DNA of 64,000 nucleotides, taken from Microbulbifer sp. Q7. GTDB taxonomy: Bacteria > Pseudomonadota > Gammaproteobacteria > Pseudomonadales > Cellvibrionaceae. The translations under genes and the position numbers were made by a program. The notes below the pieces were generated by a model. It saw nothing but the letters and a program-made list of their open reading frames with translations, was not told the DNA's origin and searched no databases. Where the stretch lies: the NCBI RefSeq assembly GCF_001639145.1, contig NZ_LROY01000001.1, forward strand, positions 64,501 through 128,500, in the 5' to 3' direction. Below, piece by piece: positions 47,435 through 57,247 of the stretch (position 1 is its first letter; every line of letters begins with the position of its first letter).

Positions 47435-50077
47435 TTATTGCTGAGTGATCTCTAGATCGGTGAATTCTAGGATTAGCTCATCACCGGGGGCACCATAGAC
47501 ACCTACGTACCAGCTTGAGGGGAACCCAGATGCGGGCATGCCTTCATCTTTGAATGCCGAGCTATTCAACTGGGTAAAGCTTGCACCATTATCTTTGGAA
47601 ACAGAGCGAATCACACGAGGTGTTCCTTCCTCATCAATGACTTCAATTTTTAGCAAATCATTGATAGCCAAGTCAGCACTTGAGCGGGAACGTTTTGATT
47701 GCTCTGTGTCACCCACATCCAGCTTGTGTGCGCGAGAGCCGATCAACGTAACTTCTGTACCACTTACATCAGCCCAGTAGTCGATGGTGGCGAAGCGTCC
47801 GACTTCCTTGATGTCACCACTCAAGGAGGCGTCTAGACTTTCCATCACGGCAATACCAAAGCGATAGCTGTTGCTGTCAACGGTGTGCTCTGCGCCTTCC
47901 GCGAGGTTCACACTGCTCAAACGCGCGGTAAAGGTGAACGGAGCAGTCACTTCTTTAGAGACGAAGAACTTACGTACGGAGTCTGAGCTTACGCTTCCGC
48001 CAGAAGCCTTGATGGTAATTGCATTTTCACTACTGGAGACCACTTCACCAACAGGAGCCGAACCACTTGTACCTGCTAGGTCTGCAACAGCACCTTCCCA
48101 TGCAGAAGTTGATGTTGCGTAATTGCCCAGCTCACCGACAGTGGTGGGCAGTTGGTCAACCAATTCAGAAGGGAGCTTCGCTGCAGTCATGGCATCGGTA
48201 GTCCAGATGATCCAGTCTACTTCGGCCAAATGCGCACTACTGGAGTCTTCACCTACACGCAGCTTGTTATTCGCGCTGCTGTCTTCACGGCCTGTGCTGG
48301 TTTCATCAATGATTGGGGTGTCATTCCCATCAACAAAAACTTTTGCGTTCAGCGTATCCGCATCGGTCATGGTGAACGCAATGTGATAGGTGTGGAATTC
48401 GCCATCCAACAGTGGAGCAGCAACTTTTATATCAGAAGCTCCATCAGTGAATTTCTCCAGACGAACCTCGCCGGTGTCGCCCTGATCAGGACGCAGCATC
48501 ATGTTTACACGCTTGCCAGCTTCAGCGAAGTACGTCTGAATTTCAAAACCACGCTGTGCTGCGTTGTCGGCTTTAATTCGTGCAATCGCGGTAAAATGTT
48601 TCGGATAGCCAGCAGCGAAAATATCGTAAACTTCGCCGCGGCTGCGCGCGTCTTTGTCCTTGGTGGTGTCCAGCTTGGCATGGCCGATGTTTTCTTCGTT
48701 TTCATTGGCAATTGCCACAAACATGGAGGTATCGGAGCTGCCGAAATCGAAGGTGCCAGGGGTCGATGTGTTATAGACGATTGAAGCCTCTTCGAAAGGT
48801 GAACGACACCCGTCGTAAACGCTCCAAGCAATGGCGGTGTCTACCTGCGAAGTCGCAACACAAGCCTCTCCCTGAGGCGCTTCCGGAGTTGCACTTGCGC
48901 TCGGGCTCCAGTCACTGAAACCTACAGAGTTTTCTGCCCGCAGGAACACAAAGTAAGTAGTTCCATTCTCCAGTCCATCCAGCAAATGACTGGTACCGTC
49001 GATGTCTGCTGCAGGTACGACTACAGCACCCTCTGTAGAGTCGACTGTGTTGTATGCCAGCTCATAGCCGGAAGCGCCAAAGATGTCTGCCCATCCAACC
49101 TGAACGTATCCATCACCGACCACGGTTCCCGGAGCTTCCGGTGCTTTCGGCGCCTCTGCTGCCTGGAACGGTTTACACTCAGGCAGATCTGCCTGACCGT
49201 CTTCGGTCTGCTTCTCAATCAGCAGGTCGTCGATAATTGCAGTACCGCCGCTGGATACACGCAGCTGCAGGAAGGAATTTTCAGTACCGATGACTTCATC
49301 TTTGATGTCGACAACGTCGCCACCAGCCTGCAGGTAGGTTTCGCCGGGAATGTTGATGACCACGCGCTCGCCGGCGATCAGGGAGCCGGTTTCCACGTCG
49401 AAAAGACGCGAGCCCAGCGAGCCGCCGCCATGAATGGAGTTGGCTTCACCGGAGGTGTTGTTATCCACATAAATCTGGGTTTTCGACCCGGCACCGCTGG
49501 CGGATGCCACGCAGAAGGAAATGCGGTAAGGCTCGGAAAGATCCAGCTCGCCCCAGCCAGAACCACCGTCGGTGCCCGGAGTCGAATCCTTTTTCTTGTC
49601 CAGAGCGCCGGCGTCGGCCAGTTCGGACAGTGTCTGGCCGATACTGAAGCGCGCATTACTGATCAACAGGGAAGCGTCGCCGTTATCGCTGACGATACCC
49701 AGGCGTTCTTTATTGTCGACCGTGATCTCCATATTGGGATCATCCTGATCGAAGAAGCAGCAGGTAGGGTAGTAGAATGCGGGGCGTGCATCTTCGTAGT
49801 CACTGCTATCCGCAGTGGCCAGCGCCTTGTAGTTGGGGCTGAAGAAGTCGATGGTGTCGCTCTGGTCGAAGCCGGTGTATTCACCAAAGCTTTCCGCTAG
49901 CGGGAGTGGGGTATTGGTAATCCCACTCTCTTCCGGCGGTACAACAACCGCAGGTGGTGGATCGGGCAGGTCGGCAATATCCCCCTCCCCTGCTGAACTG
50001 CTACCACCGCCACAGGCGGTCAGTGTCCCCATGATGCACAGCGCGAGTGCGGACTTTGCCCAAGGTAAAGTTTTCAT
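47435..50077 (-). CDS. Large surface lipoprotein with FnIII domain, pectin cluster, function unknown
   Basis: An 880-residue protein from the ATG at 50077, with AGAAGGGG upstream. The signal peptide ends in a lipobox (LTAC) followed by GGGSSS and a Pro-rich tether. Residues ~40-300 look like a beta-sandwich region with CCFF and DDLLIE-type strands. A fibronectin type III domain is at ~314-402. Residues ~430-640 resemble a concanavalin/LamG-type sandwich, and a further sandwich follows to the end. No lyase or hydrolase active site is recognised. Next to the TonB receptor, it may bind pectin at the surface, by analogy with SusD/SusE-type proteins, though it is not homologous to them by eye. Confidence 0.75.
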   Translation of the reverse strand: MKTLPWAKSALALCIMGTLTACGGGSSSAGEGDIADLPDPPPAVVVPPEESGITNTPLPLAESFGEYTGFDQSDTIDFFSPNYKALATADSSDYEDARPAFYYPTCCFFDQDDPNMEITVDNKERLGIVSDNGDASLLISNARFSIGQTLSELADAGALDKKKDSTPGTDGGSGWGELDLSEPYRISFCVASASGAGSKTQIYVDNNTSGEANSIHGGGSLGSRLFDVETGSLIAGERVVINIPGETYLQAGGDVVDIKDEVIGTENSFLQLRVSSGGTAIIDDLLIEKQTEDGQADLPECKPFQAAEAPKAPEAPGTVVGDGYVQVGWADIFGASGYELAYNTVDSTEGAVVVPAADIDGTSHLLDGLENGTTYFVFLRAENSVGFSDWSPSASATPEAPQGEACVATSQVDTAIAWSVYDGCRSPFEEASIVYNTSTPGTFDFGSSDTSMFVAIANENEENIGHAKLDTTKDKDARSRGEVYDIFAAGYPKHFTAIARIKADNAAQRGFEIQTYFAEAGKRVNMMLRPDQGDTGEVRLEKFTDGASDIKVAAPLLDGEFHTYHIAFTMTDADTLNAKVFVDGNDTPIIDETSTGREDSSANNKLRVGEDSSSAHLAEVDWIIWTTDAMTAAKLPSELVDQLPTTVGELGNYATSTSAWEGAVADLAGTSGSAPVGEVVSSSENAITIKASGGSVSSDSVRKFFVSKEVTAPFTFTARLSSVNLAEGAEHTVDSNSYRFGIAVMESLDASLSGDIKEVGRFATIDYWADVSGTEVTLIGSRAHKLDVGDTEQSKRSRSSADLAINDLLKIEVIDEEGTPRVIRSVSKDNGASFTQLNSSAFKDEGMPASGFPSSWYVGVYGAPGDELILEFTDLEITQQ

Positions 50078-50226
50078 GCTCACCCCTTCTCTCATCTCGA
50101 TCGTTATTCTTATGAGCCCGGCGCGTCAGCCAGAACGGAGTCCTGTGGAGCACGCGTCCTGATGCGTGTCATCAGATGCGTGGCGACCAGCCAGGCTCGG
50201 CCTTGATACTTATTGGTTAGGCAATA

Positions 50227-50241
50227 TAACCAGATTGGTTA
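50227..50241. promoter_or_regulatory. Operator candidate TAACCA-GAT-TGGTTA
   Basis: A perfect palindrome (three-base centre) 150-164 bases upstream of the FnIII lipoprotein start. The segment ATTGGTTAGGCA occurs twice, at 50212 and 50234, adding half-sites. The same core lies upstream of the TRAP genes at 60267. Confidence 0.55.
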
Positions 50242-50462
50242 GGCATAAACAACCATTTGAGCAAATTGGTAATGAAGTTGTGCGTGCACACGGTCAGACC
50301 GGCGCGCATTTCAACATTCCGGCGCCATTTCGGCATCGGGGACTGGCAGTTAGGGCCGGGAGTGCTTTTTCTTCAGGAAACAGGCGGCAGTCGGGGCGGC
50401 AACGCAACGATGCGCTCCGGCATTTCACCCAAGAAATGGCCAGACCAGTGGCTGCGTCACGG

Positions 50463-50502
50463 AAAAACAAAAAGGCCCGCCCACCTCACGGTGGACGGGC
50501 CT
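50463..50502 (-). terminator. Terminator of the two-domain pectate lyase gene
   Basis: On the minus strand, a long AGGCCCG..CCACC/GGTGG..CGGGCCT stem followed by TTTTTGTTTTT. Confidence 0.92.
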
Positions 50503-50552
50503 GGTTCCTTCGGATGTGAAGGTTTATAGAAGCAAGGTCTAGTGGCGCACTG

Positions 50553-53500
50553 TTACTGGCAAGCTTCCCCGCCGAGCCCAATCACATAGTCCTGGTCATA
50601 ACCCAGCGGCGAGTTGAACGGGATCTCGCCATCGACGCCTGCCGTGGCAATGATGTAATCGGCCATCGCCTGGCTCGCGGGCAGGGTTTCCGCAGCCATT
50701 ACATCGCGGGAATATGTGGTGTAATTCTGCGAAAGGTCACCCACGGAACCGGATGCATTGGTAATTTCATAGACCAATGACGAATCCAGGTTACATGCCG
50801 CATCGGAGAACCACACCAGAGAGCCGTCGGAGCGGAAGCTACCACCGTCCACGTCCCGGGCCAGTTGTTCACCACGCTCGGTCAACGCCTGCACCACATC
50901 GTCTTTCTCCTGGAAAGCGCGGTTCATCAGGAACATGTTGTCTTCCCACAATACACTCGCACCGACACGCACACTGAGGACGTCCTTGCGGTAGTTCATG
51001 AAGAAGTTATTGAACATGTGCGATGTACCGCGACGAATCAACGGCACACGGCGCAGGGTGTTACCCAGGCTGCTGTAGTTGTCGTCGGTGGTAATAAACG
51101 CGTTGTGGTGCATGGTGGTAGTGATTTGCTCGTTGATGGTACGGCTGTCACTGGACCCATGCAGCGCGGCGCGCTTCACATTGATCAGTTTATTGAAGGA
51201 GATGGTGATGTCGTAGGCACCCACTTTCACATCAAACGCCGCGTCACCGGTGGTGTCGAAGGTGTTCTTGTGAATCCAGATGTCGTGCGACGCACCGGTG
51301 TTACGGATCATGTCCGGATCGAGGCCATGGTCTTCAGTGTGGCCAGCGCCACGGAAGTCCAGGTGCGTGAGGATCACGCTTTCCGCAGTCTGAGTCGGCT
51401 GACCTGAACTGTCGGCACCGATGGCAAAGCCGTTGAAACGGAAGTAGGCGTTGCTCATGCGGCCATCGAGCGTCTTGTTAGAGCCGATTTTGGTGTTGCG
51501 GATCGGCAGACTGCTGTTGTTCAGGCGATTATTGAAGAACTCCACCTGACAGGCATCGCCGGAATAACCGTTCGCACTACACCACTGACGGTAGTCGATA
51601 CACTGGGCTTCAGTGCCACCGATCGCCGACTGGACGGAGCTGTCTGCACAGTGGTTGCGGTGCATCGAGATTTCCGTTTCCTGGGCAAAGTCGAACTTGT
51701 CGAACACGATCCAGTTGTGCGCGTCACCAGTCACAGCATCCAGAATCTGCTGCTCGACGCTGCGACCCTGAGCATCGTTTTTGGTAATGACAGTCAGCTG
51801 GCTATTGCCGCTGGAGTCGTACCCACCGAGCGCATTTTCACCGTAACCAACTGCACGACCGAGGGTCTTGGAAAGACACTCGACAATTTCCTGGTCGGTG
51901 TTCAGTTCCGCAGAGTCGCGCCAGTTGACGTTCGGGTCGGTGGCCAGGATGTAGCAGGCATTGCTCACTTCCGGGGATGGGAATGCGCCACCAGAGGAGG
52001 TGCCACCTGAGGAGGAGCTACTACTTGTGGTGCCGCCGGAGGAAGAGCTACTACTGGAACTGGATCCTCCAGAGGAGGAGCTACTACTCGATGAGCCACC
52101 GGAAGAGCTGGAACTGCTGGACGAGCTGCCACCGGGTGCGGAAGCACTCCCACCCGCACAATCGCCCGCCACCGGTGCTGCACCGGTCACCGACATACTG
52201 TCGATGTTGGCAAGACCACTGCCGCCGGTAGCCTGCAGGCGGATTTCGTTGTAGCCGGCATTCAACCAGACGGCAACTGCTGAGCTATCGCTGTAAGAGC
52301 CCCAGGCACCGGTACCACCCATGCCCAGGCTCGCCTGGCTGCCCTGATTGATCAACACGTCCGCGGGGCGATCACTGCCGCCATTGGCGTAGCGCCAGCT
52401 CAGGGTGTAGTTGCCTGCGGAGGGAACCACTACAGACCAATCAACACCCTTACCACTGGCATTTTCTGTATTGGCGTAACCGGCACCGGTGTAGCCACTG
52501 TGCTCAGATTCCACAGCGCCTTCAACCGCACAGAAACCGTCGGCGTTTTCCTGCAGCACCAATGTCGCCGGTGCGGTTGCAATGACAGCGTTACCTGCAT
52601 TGGAATTATACGCCACCAGGTTTTGATCGATGATTTTCACCCAATAGTAATAGGTGCCGTCTGCCAGATTGGCATCCGTATAGCTATTACCCGATACGCC
52701 GGCGGCAATGCGCACACGACCGCTGGGATTCGAATCCGTATCGCGATAGATTTCCTGTGTGCGCACATCGATACCGCTCACGCTCCAGCTCAGGTTCACG
52801 CTGGAACCAGACGTGGAAACCGAAAGATCGACACTACCCTCCGTCGTGCCACCAGAGCTGCTGGAACTGCTGCCGCCGGAGCTGCTGGAGCTACTGCTAG
52901 AGCTGCTGCCGCCAGAAGAGGAGGAGCTCACATCGCCGCTCGCATCGTAGATTTCAATTTCTGCGATCTGCGGCGCTGTAGTGGCGCTGTCGATCATCAG
53001 GTTCAGCTTGCCCATGCTCACGTCGCCGACATAAACCACACGCTCAGCGCCGATACCGGTACCGGACGCCAGCTCTGCGCCAGTGTCGTTATTCACCAGT
53101 CGCCAGGCCTGCACCGCATTGCCAATTTCGCGAAGGATCACGGTATTGAACCCGCCAGTAAAACCTTTCGCCGAGATGCGTTCGCCACTGGAGGAGGATG
53201 GCTGCCAGTAGCTGCTCAGGTCACCATCCACGGCATTGCCATAGCTGCTGCCGCCGCCTTTGCTGGTGCCATCCGCACCGCCGGTCAGCGCGAGGTTCGG
53301 ACCCAGCTCACCACCACCGGATCCGGAACCGCCGCCGGATGAACTGGAGCTGCTGGATGAACTGCTGGACGAACTTGAGGATGAGCTAGTGCCACCGCTG
53401 GAAGAGCTTGAAGAACTACCACCGCCAGTGACTTCGCAGTTACCGTCATCCACCAATAAACCCTTATTGGCACCGGCAGTTGCCGCAACAATTTGCGGTA

Positions 53501-54503
53501 CGCAACCGGCGTCACTCAGGGAATAGCCATACGGAATACTAACGGAGGTGGTGGATACGGGATTCGGGCCCGCGGGGTGGTTGCTGGAACCCTCTGAGCT
53601 CCAGGTAATATTGGACCACACATTGCCGCTCACCTCCCAGTAACCCATATCGTCGGTGTAGAAAGTGCCCAACGGATCCTTCGAACTTTCGAAGTAGTTG
53701 TTCTCCGCTTTCATTTTGCCGCCCGCACGCGGGTTCATGCCGGATTTATTGATACTCACGTAATGGTTGTTGAACGCGTGCGCTGTGGCACCGCGCAACA
53801 ACGGTGTGCGAGAGTCAATATTCTCGTAAAGGTTGTGGTGAAAGGTGACCGGACCATTATTGAGGTCGCTGTCACTGGAGCCAACCAGGCCACCACGACC
53901 GGAGTTGCGCAGAATGCTGTAAGACAGGGTGACGTACTTGGTGTCCGCCTTCATATCGAAGAGCGCGTCGTAACCGGCACTCTCGCCGCCAGAGGCTTCG
54001 AGGGTAAGGTGGTCTGCCCAGACGTTGTATACCCCGCTTTCCATGCCGATCGCATCACCACCATTCGAGGTGGGCGAGCCGGACTTCTTCACATTCCGCA
54101 CATGCAAGTTTTGCAGCACGATGTTCGAGGCATTGCGCAGGTGAATCCCCAGCTCATCAAACAGCGCGCCGTTGCCGACGCCAATGAGGGAGATGTTACT
54201 TACATCCTTGATTTCAATTTTGTCGTCGGCCGTGTTACAGCTATCGCCAGACACCTTGCTGGTGTTGCCGTGATTGATGGTGCCTTCAACGTGAATAATG
54301 ATCGGCGTATCACTGGACGCCCGATTACACAGTGCCGCGTGAATTTCCGTGCCGCTTGTTGCGTAGACAACATTGCCGCCGGCGCCGCCGGTAGTACCGC
54401 CGTTTTGCGTGGCAAACCCCGTGGCCTGCGCATGAATATCCGCGGCCGCGAAGGTGCCCAGCAATGCACTCAGCATCGCGGCGCTCTTCAGTTTAATTTG
54501 CAT
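50553..54503 (-). CDS. Secreted modular pectate lyase with two PL1 domains and binding modules
   Basis: A 1316-residue exported protein (signal peptide ending at IHAQA). The first PL1 pectate lyase domain (residues ~25-355) has GGDAIGMESG, VTLSYSIL and RTPLLRGATAHAFNNHY. A polyserine linker (~358-392) leads to a discoidin/CBM32-like sandwich (~398-525). A second linker and a FnIII-like domain (~557-645) follow, then a CBM35/CBM6-like module (~650-780). A third linker (~789-838) precedes a second PL1-type beta-helix (~848-1316) with DPDMIRNT, ITISFNKL and RRVPLIRRGTSHMFNNFF. Two lyase domains on one chain could give different cleavage preferences or bind substrate jointly. Confidence 0.92.
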   Translation of the reverse strand: MQIKLKSAAMLSALLGTFAAADIHAQATGFATQNGGTTGGAGGNVVYATSGTEIHAALCNRASSDTPIIIHVEGTINHGNTSKVSGDSCNTADDKIEIKDVSNISLIGVGNGALFDELGIHLRNASNIVLQNLHVRNVKKSGSPTSNGGDAIGMESGVYNVWADHLTLEASGGESAGYDALFDMKADTKYVTLSYSILRNSGRGGLVGSSDSDLNNGPVTFHHNLYENIDSRTPLLRGATAHAFNNHYVSINKSGMNPRAGGKMKAENNYFESSKDPLGTFYTDDMGYWEVSGNVWSNITWSSEGSSNHPAGPNPVSTTSVSIPYGYSLSDAGCVPQIVAATAGANKGLLVDDGNCEVTGGGSSSSSSSGGTSSSSSSSSSSSSSSSSSGGGSGSGGGELGPNLALTGGADGTSKGGGSSYGNAVDGDLSSYWQPSSSSGERISAKGFTGGFNTVILREIGNAVQAWRLVNNDTGAELASGTGIGAERVVYVGDVSMGKLNLMIDSATTAPQIAEIEIYDASGDVSSSSSGGSSSSSSSSSSGGSSSSSSGGTTEGSVDLSVSTSGSSVNLSWSVSGIDVRTQEIYRDTDSNPSGRVRIAAGVSGNSYTDANLADGTYYYWVKIIDQNLVAYNSNAGNAVIATAPATLVLQENADGFCAVEGAVESEHSGYTGAGYANTENASGKGVDWSVVVPSAGNYTLSWRYANGGSDRPADVLINQGSQASLGMGGTGAWGSYSDSSAVAVWLNAGYNEIRLQATGGSGLANIDSMSVTGAAPVAGDCAGGSASAPGGSSSSSSSSSGGSSSSSSSSGGSSSSSSSSSGGTTSSSSSSGGTSSGGAFPSPEVSNACYILATDPNVNWRDSAELNTDQEIVECLSKTLGRAVGYGENALGGYDSSGNSQLTVITKNDAQGRSVEQQILDAVTGDAHNWIVFDKFDFAQETEISMHRNHCADSSVQSAIGGTEAQCIDYRQWCSANGYSGDACQVEFFNNRLNNSSLPIRNTKIGSNKTLDGRMSNAYFRFNGFAIGADSSGQPTQTAESVILTHLDFRGAGHTEDHGLDPDMIRNTGASHDIWIHKNTFDTTGDAAFDVKVGAYDITISFNKLINVKRAALHGSSDSRTINEQITTTMHHNAFITTDDNYSSLGNTLRRVPLIRRGTSHMFNNFFMNYRKDVLSVRVGASVLWEDNMFLMNRAFQEKDDVVQALTERGEQLARDVDGGSFRSDGSLVWFSDAACNLDSSLVYEITNASGSVGDLSQNYTTYSRDVMAAETLPASQAMADYIIATAGVDGEIPFNSPLGYDQDYVIGLGGEACQ
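51990..52135 (-). repeat. Polyserine linker-coding region before the second PL1 domain
   Basis: Alternating serine runs and GG/GGT breaks encoded by mixed TCC/TCG/AGT/AGC codons; two more such tracts lie at about 52850-52925 and 53330-53430 in the same gene. Confidence 0.8.
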
Positions 54504-55195
54504 GTGACCTTCCGTATTTATGGTTATCTAGAAGTGTCACCTGAACTTGCCAATTCAGGTGTCGGTCGGACGACCAGCCACAAGTACAACGCCCGCAAAC
54601 AGCACCCCGCTGCCTAGCCAGGGATTGGGGATAATGGGAACCTCTCTCGTCAGGGCTAATCATCATCGCTTCGGGCCGTGTAGGGACACACACCCGGATA
54701 TTGGCCTGCCATTTTTGTATTTATTGGCCTTCTCTCTGAGCCATATTGGCAATACCAAAATCACGAAGAGGTTAAACAGCTTCGCCAGCGGAGTAAAGCC
54801 TGTTTGAGCCACATGAATGTACGCCGCGCCATAACTTGACCTGATTCACTGCGCTGAGATGAAACAGCAGTCAATCACGCCCGCATCGGGCGTTGCGCGT
54901 GCCGGCGAGCAACAAAAAGCGCCACGCCAGAGTGCATCGCGCCCTCACCCCACTAGCTAACAATGCAACGATTGGCTGACCAACTTGCCCGGCAGGAATA
55001 CAACACGCGGCGCGAATACCGTGGATACCGTGGATACCCCTCGGTAAGACGCGGTCAGTATTGGCGCTTTGCCGCACGTGACTTTCCAGACAGCGGGCTT
55101 CTACCTTCTATACTTTCTCCGCCGCACCCAAGGGCTTCCCCGAGGCCCTACAGAGCGGGTGCATCGGTCTTACAGCAGCAAGGAAGCAGCAATTT
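54504..55195. other. Long intergenic region between divergent pectate lyase and alkylsulfatase-type genes
   Basis: About 690 bases with no convincing gene. Symmetric elements are CACCTGAA/TTCAGGTG (54538-54561), GGTCG-GA-CGACC (54564-54575) and TTGG-CAATA-CCAA (54746-54758). Two and a half tandem copies of ATACCGTGG lie at 55016-55038. The first three are 35-255 bases from the lyase start and could be regulator sites. Confidence 0.5.
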
Positions 55196-57142
55196 ATGGC
55201 AACGGAAACAAGGGATATGCGGCGCACCCTCGGCCACACACTCGCATCGGCCACCCTGTTTGGCGCCCTACTTGGCACCCTGGCCGTCGGTGCTCCGGTC
55301 GCAGCGCAAGAGGCCAATAGCCTGAACAGTCCGGTGCGCAGCCAGGACCCCGCCAATTTCAGCAGCAAAGACGTGCTGGACCACCTGTCACCCCATATCT
55401 GGCAGGGGGAAAATCTGGCCTACACCAAATCTGCGCCCACCATCGCCAAGGCCCAGACCGAATACGCGAAGATGATGCCGAAAAGCATCCAGGAAGTGGT
55501 GAAAGGCAAGATCTACCACGCCTATGGTTTCCAAGTGGCCTCGACAATGATCGCGGTGGGCGACGATGGCCTGATCGTGATTGACCCGGGCTCCGACAAC
55601 GACAGCGCGAAGGCAACCCGGGAGGCCTTTCTCAAGGCCGTACCAGCAGCGGCGAACCTCCCGGCAACCGCGATCATCTACACACACCGGCACCCCGACC
55701 ACCCGTTTGGATCTGCCGGTTGGGGGGTTAGCGAGGAAGATGTAGCCAGCGGCAAGGTGAAGATCATTGCCTCGGAGCACTTTGTCGAGAACCTGGTGAA
55801 TGACGTGGGTGTGGTCGGTAATATTCTCACCCAGCGCACGGCCTACGTGGGTGGCTATCCCAAGCAAAGCGCCGAGGGCCTGGTGCATGTGGCGATCGGC
55901 CCTACGTTTGCCGCCGGTCCTATCTCGCTATATTTGCCCACCGACACGGTGAAAACCAATGAACCCCTGAAACTCAAGATTTCCGGGATCGACCTCGAAG
56001 TGTTCCATGCCTACGGCGACGCCGGCACCGACGAGGTGGATATCTACTTTCCCGAGTTTCGTCATGTACATGGTTCGGAAACCATTCAGGGGGAGACCTT
56101 CCCCAACCTGTATTCCCTGCGCGGTACATCCTACCGGGACGTTGCCAAGTGGCTAGATGGTGTAGAGATTTTGCTGGGATACGCGCAGAAATCCGACACC
56201 TATTCCGGGTCCCACATGCGTGCGTGGAAGGGCAACGACTTCATCATCGACCGGATCCGCAACTACCGTGATGCGATCCAGTACGTGCACGACCAGACCA
56301 TCTACTGGACCAACCTGGGTTACACCCGTGACGAGCTGGCCGAAAAAGTGGTGTTGCCCGAACCCTACGCGAGCGATCCGTGGCTACAGGAGTATTACGG
56401 CACGGTGGCGCACTCGGTAAGAAATATTTACGGGGGCTACATCGGCTGGTGGGAAGGAGACCCCACACAGTTGGCACGTCCCGGGCCGAAGGCTACATCA
56501 ACGCAGTATGTACGCGTGATGGGTGGTCGCGATGCGGTGCTGAAAGAGGGGCGCAAAGCCATCGACAACAAAAATTACGGCTGGGCCGCCGAGGTGCTCA
56601 CGCACCAGATCAACGTCGACCCCAGCGACATGGAAGCACGTAAATTAAAAGCCGAAGCGCTGCGCCAGTGGGGCTATTTGCAAACCAATATTTACTGGCG
56701 CATGTACGGCATTTCCGGCGCCAATGAGCTCGATGGCACCATCGATCGCTCCATGCCGTGGAACTTTGCCGATCCGGCGATTGTAAAAGCGCTGCCCACG
56801 ACCGCACTGCTGAAAACCATGAGCGTGCGGCTCAACGCCGATCGCGCCGCCAATGCGAAGATGAACGTACAGTTTGTTATTTCAGACACCAACGAAGCGG
56901 CGGGCTTCAAGGTGCGCAATAAAATTGCCGCCTATATCGATGGCAAGATGGCCAAACCGGATGTCACCATAACGGGCCCTAAAGGCGCCATCCTGAAAAC
57001 CGTCGCCACCGGAAAACTGGCCGAGGGTGTCACCGTGACCGGTGACAAAGGTGCGGCGAGCAAATTTCTGGGACTGTTCGATATCATTACGCCGAACGAC
57101 GTCAATCTGGTGCTGCCACCCGGCGCACCGCTCAAACCCTAA
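55196..57142 (+). CDS. Alkyl/aryl-sulfatase family metallo-beta-lactamase-fold hydrolase
   Basis: A 648-residue exported enzyme of the SdsA1/BDS1/YjcS type, which hydrolyses primary alkyl sulfates such as dodecyl sulfate. After the signal peptide comes the zinc site THRHPDHPFG (HxHxDH retained, with Pro where family members often have Gly/Phe). The GSETIQGETFPNLYSLRG block carries the metal-bridging Glu, and GSHMRAWKG the late His. The C-terminus has the dimerisation and SCP2-like lipid-binding domains. The ATG at 55196 follows AAGGAAG; a second Met seven codons on is possible. Its neighbours deal with uronates, so a shared task is not evident. Confidence 0.88.
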   Translation: MATETRDMRRTLGHTLASATLFGALLGTLAVGAPVAAQEANSLNSPVRSQDPANFSSKDVLDHLSPHIWQGENLAYTKSAPTIAKAQTEYAKMMPKSIQEVVKGKIYHAYGFQVASTMIAVGDDGLIVIDPGSDNDSAKATREAFLKAVPAAANLPATAIIYTHRHPDHPFGSAGWGVSEEDVASGKVKIIASEHFVENLVNDVGVVGNILTQRTAYVGGYPKQSAEGLVHVAIGPTFAAGPISLYLPTDTVKTNEPLKLKISGIDLEVFHAYGDAGTDEVDIYFPEFRHVHGSETIQGETFPNLYSLRGTSYRDVAKWLDGVEILLGYAQKSDTYSGSHMRAWKGNDFIIDRIRNYRDAIQYVHDQTIYWTNLGYTRDELAEKVVLPEPYASDPWLQEYYGTVAHSVRNIYGGYIGWWEGDPTQLARPGPKATSTQYVRVMGGRDAVLKEGRKAIDNKNYGWAAEVLTHQINVDPSDMEARKLKAEALRQWGYLQTNIYWRMYGISGANELDGTIDRSMPWNFADPAIVKALPTTALLKTMSVRLNADRAANAKMNVQFVISDTNEAAGFKVRNKIAAYIDGKMAKPDVTITGPKGAILKTVATGKLAEGVTVTGDKGAASKFLGLFDIITPNDVNLVLPPGAPLKP

Positions 57143-57159
57143 ATGCGGTTTCTGCGCAT

Positions 57160-57185
57160 AAAAAAGCCGGGCTGAAAAGCCCGGC
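57160..57185 (-). terminator. Terminator of the TRAP transporter operon
   Basis: GCCGGGCT/AGCCCGGC eight-base-pair stem; on the minus strand it is followed by T6. It lies 60-90 bases past the dctM stop. Confidence 0.9.
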
Positions 57186-57247
57186 AAAATCTGCTGAAGG
57201 TGACGTGATAAAAGTTCACGAGAGGAAATAAAAGTCGTTGCGGGGCG

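Larger units (their letters stand above)
50078..50552. other. Intergenic region with operator candidates and a terminator
   Basis: About 475 bases between the two-domain pectate lyase gene and the FnIII lipoprotein gene, both on the minus strand. It holds the lyase terminator (50463-50502), an ACCA-GAT-TGGT palindrome with flanking TTGGTTA direct repeats (50211-50245), and a CGGTCAGACCG palindrome (50291-50301). A 117-codon plus-strand frame overlaps it but looks spurious. Confidence 0.6.

Noticed and set aside
50166..50519. 117-codon plus-strand frame between two minus-strand pectin genes
   Set aside because: It overlaps operator-like repeats and a terminator, has Arg-rich composition typical of spurious frames and no good ribosome site.
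51990..53430. Serine-codon tracts considered as CRISPR-like or microsatellite repeats
   Set aside because: They are in frame, with mixed serine codons and Gly breaks, and encode linkers between domains. There is no repeat-spacer structure.
55016..55038. Tandem 9-bp repeat ATACCGTGG
   Set aside because: Only about 2.5 copies, with no link to a promoter or gene that I can see.
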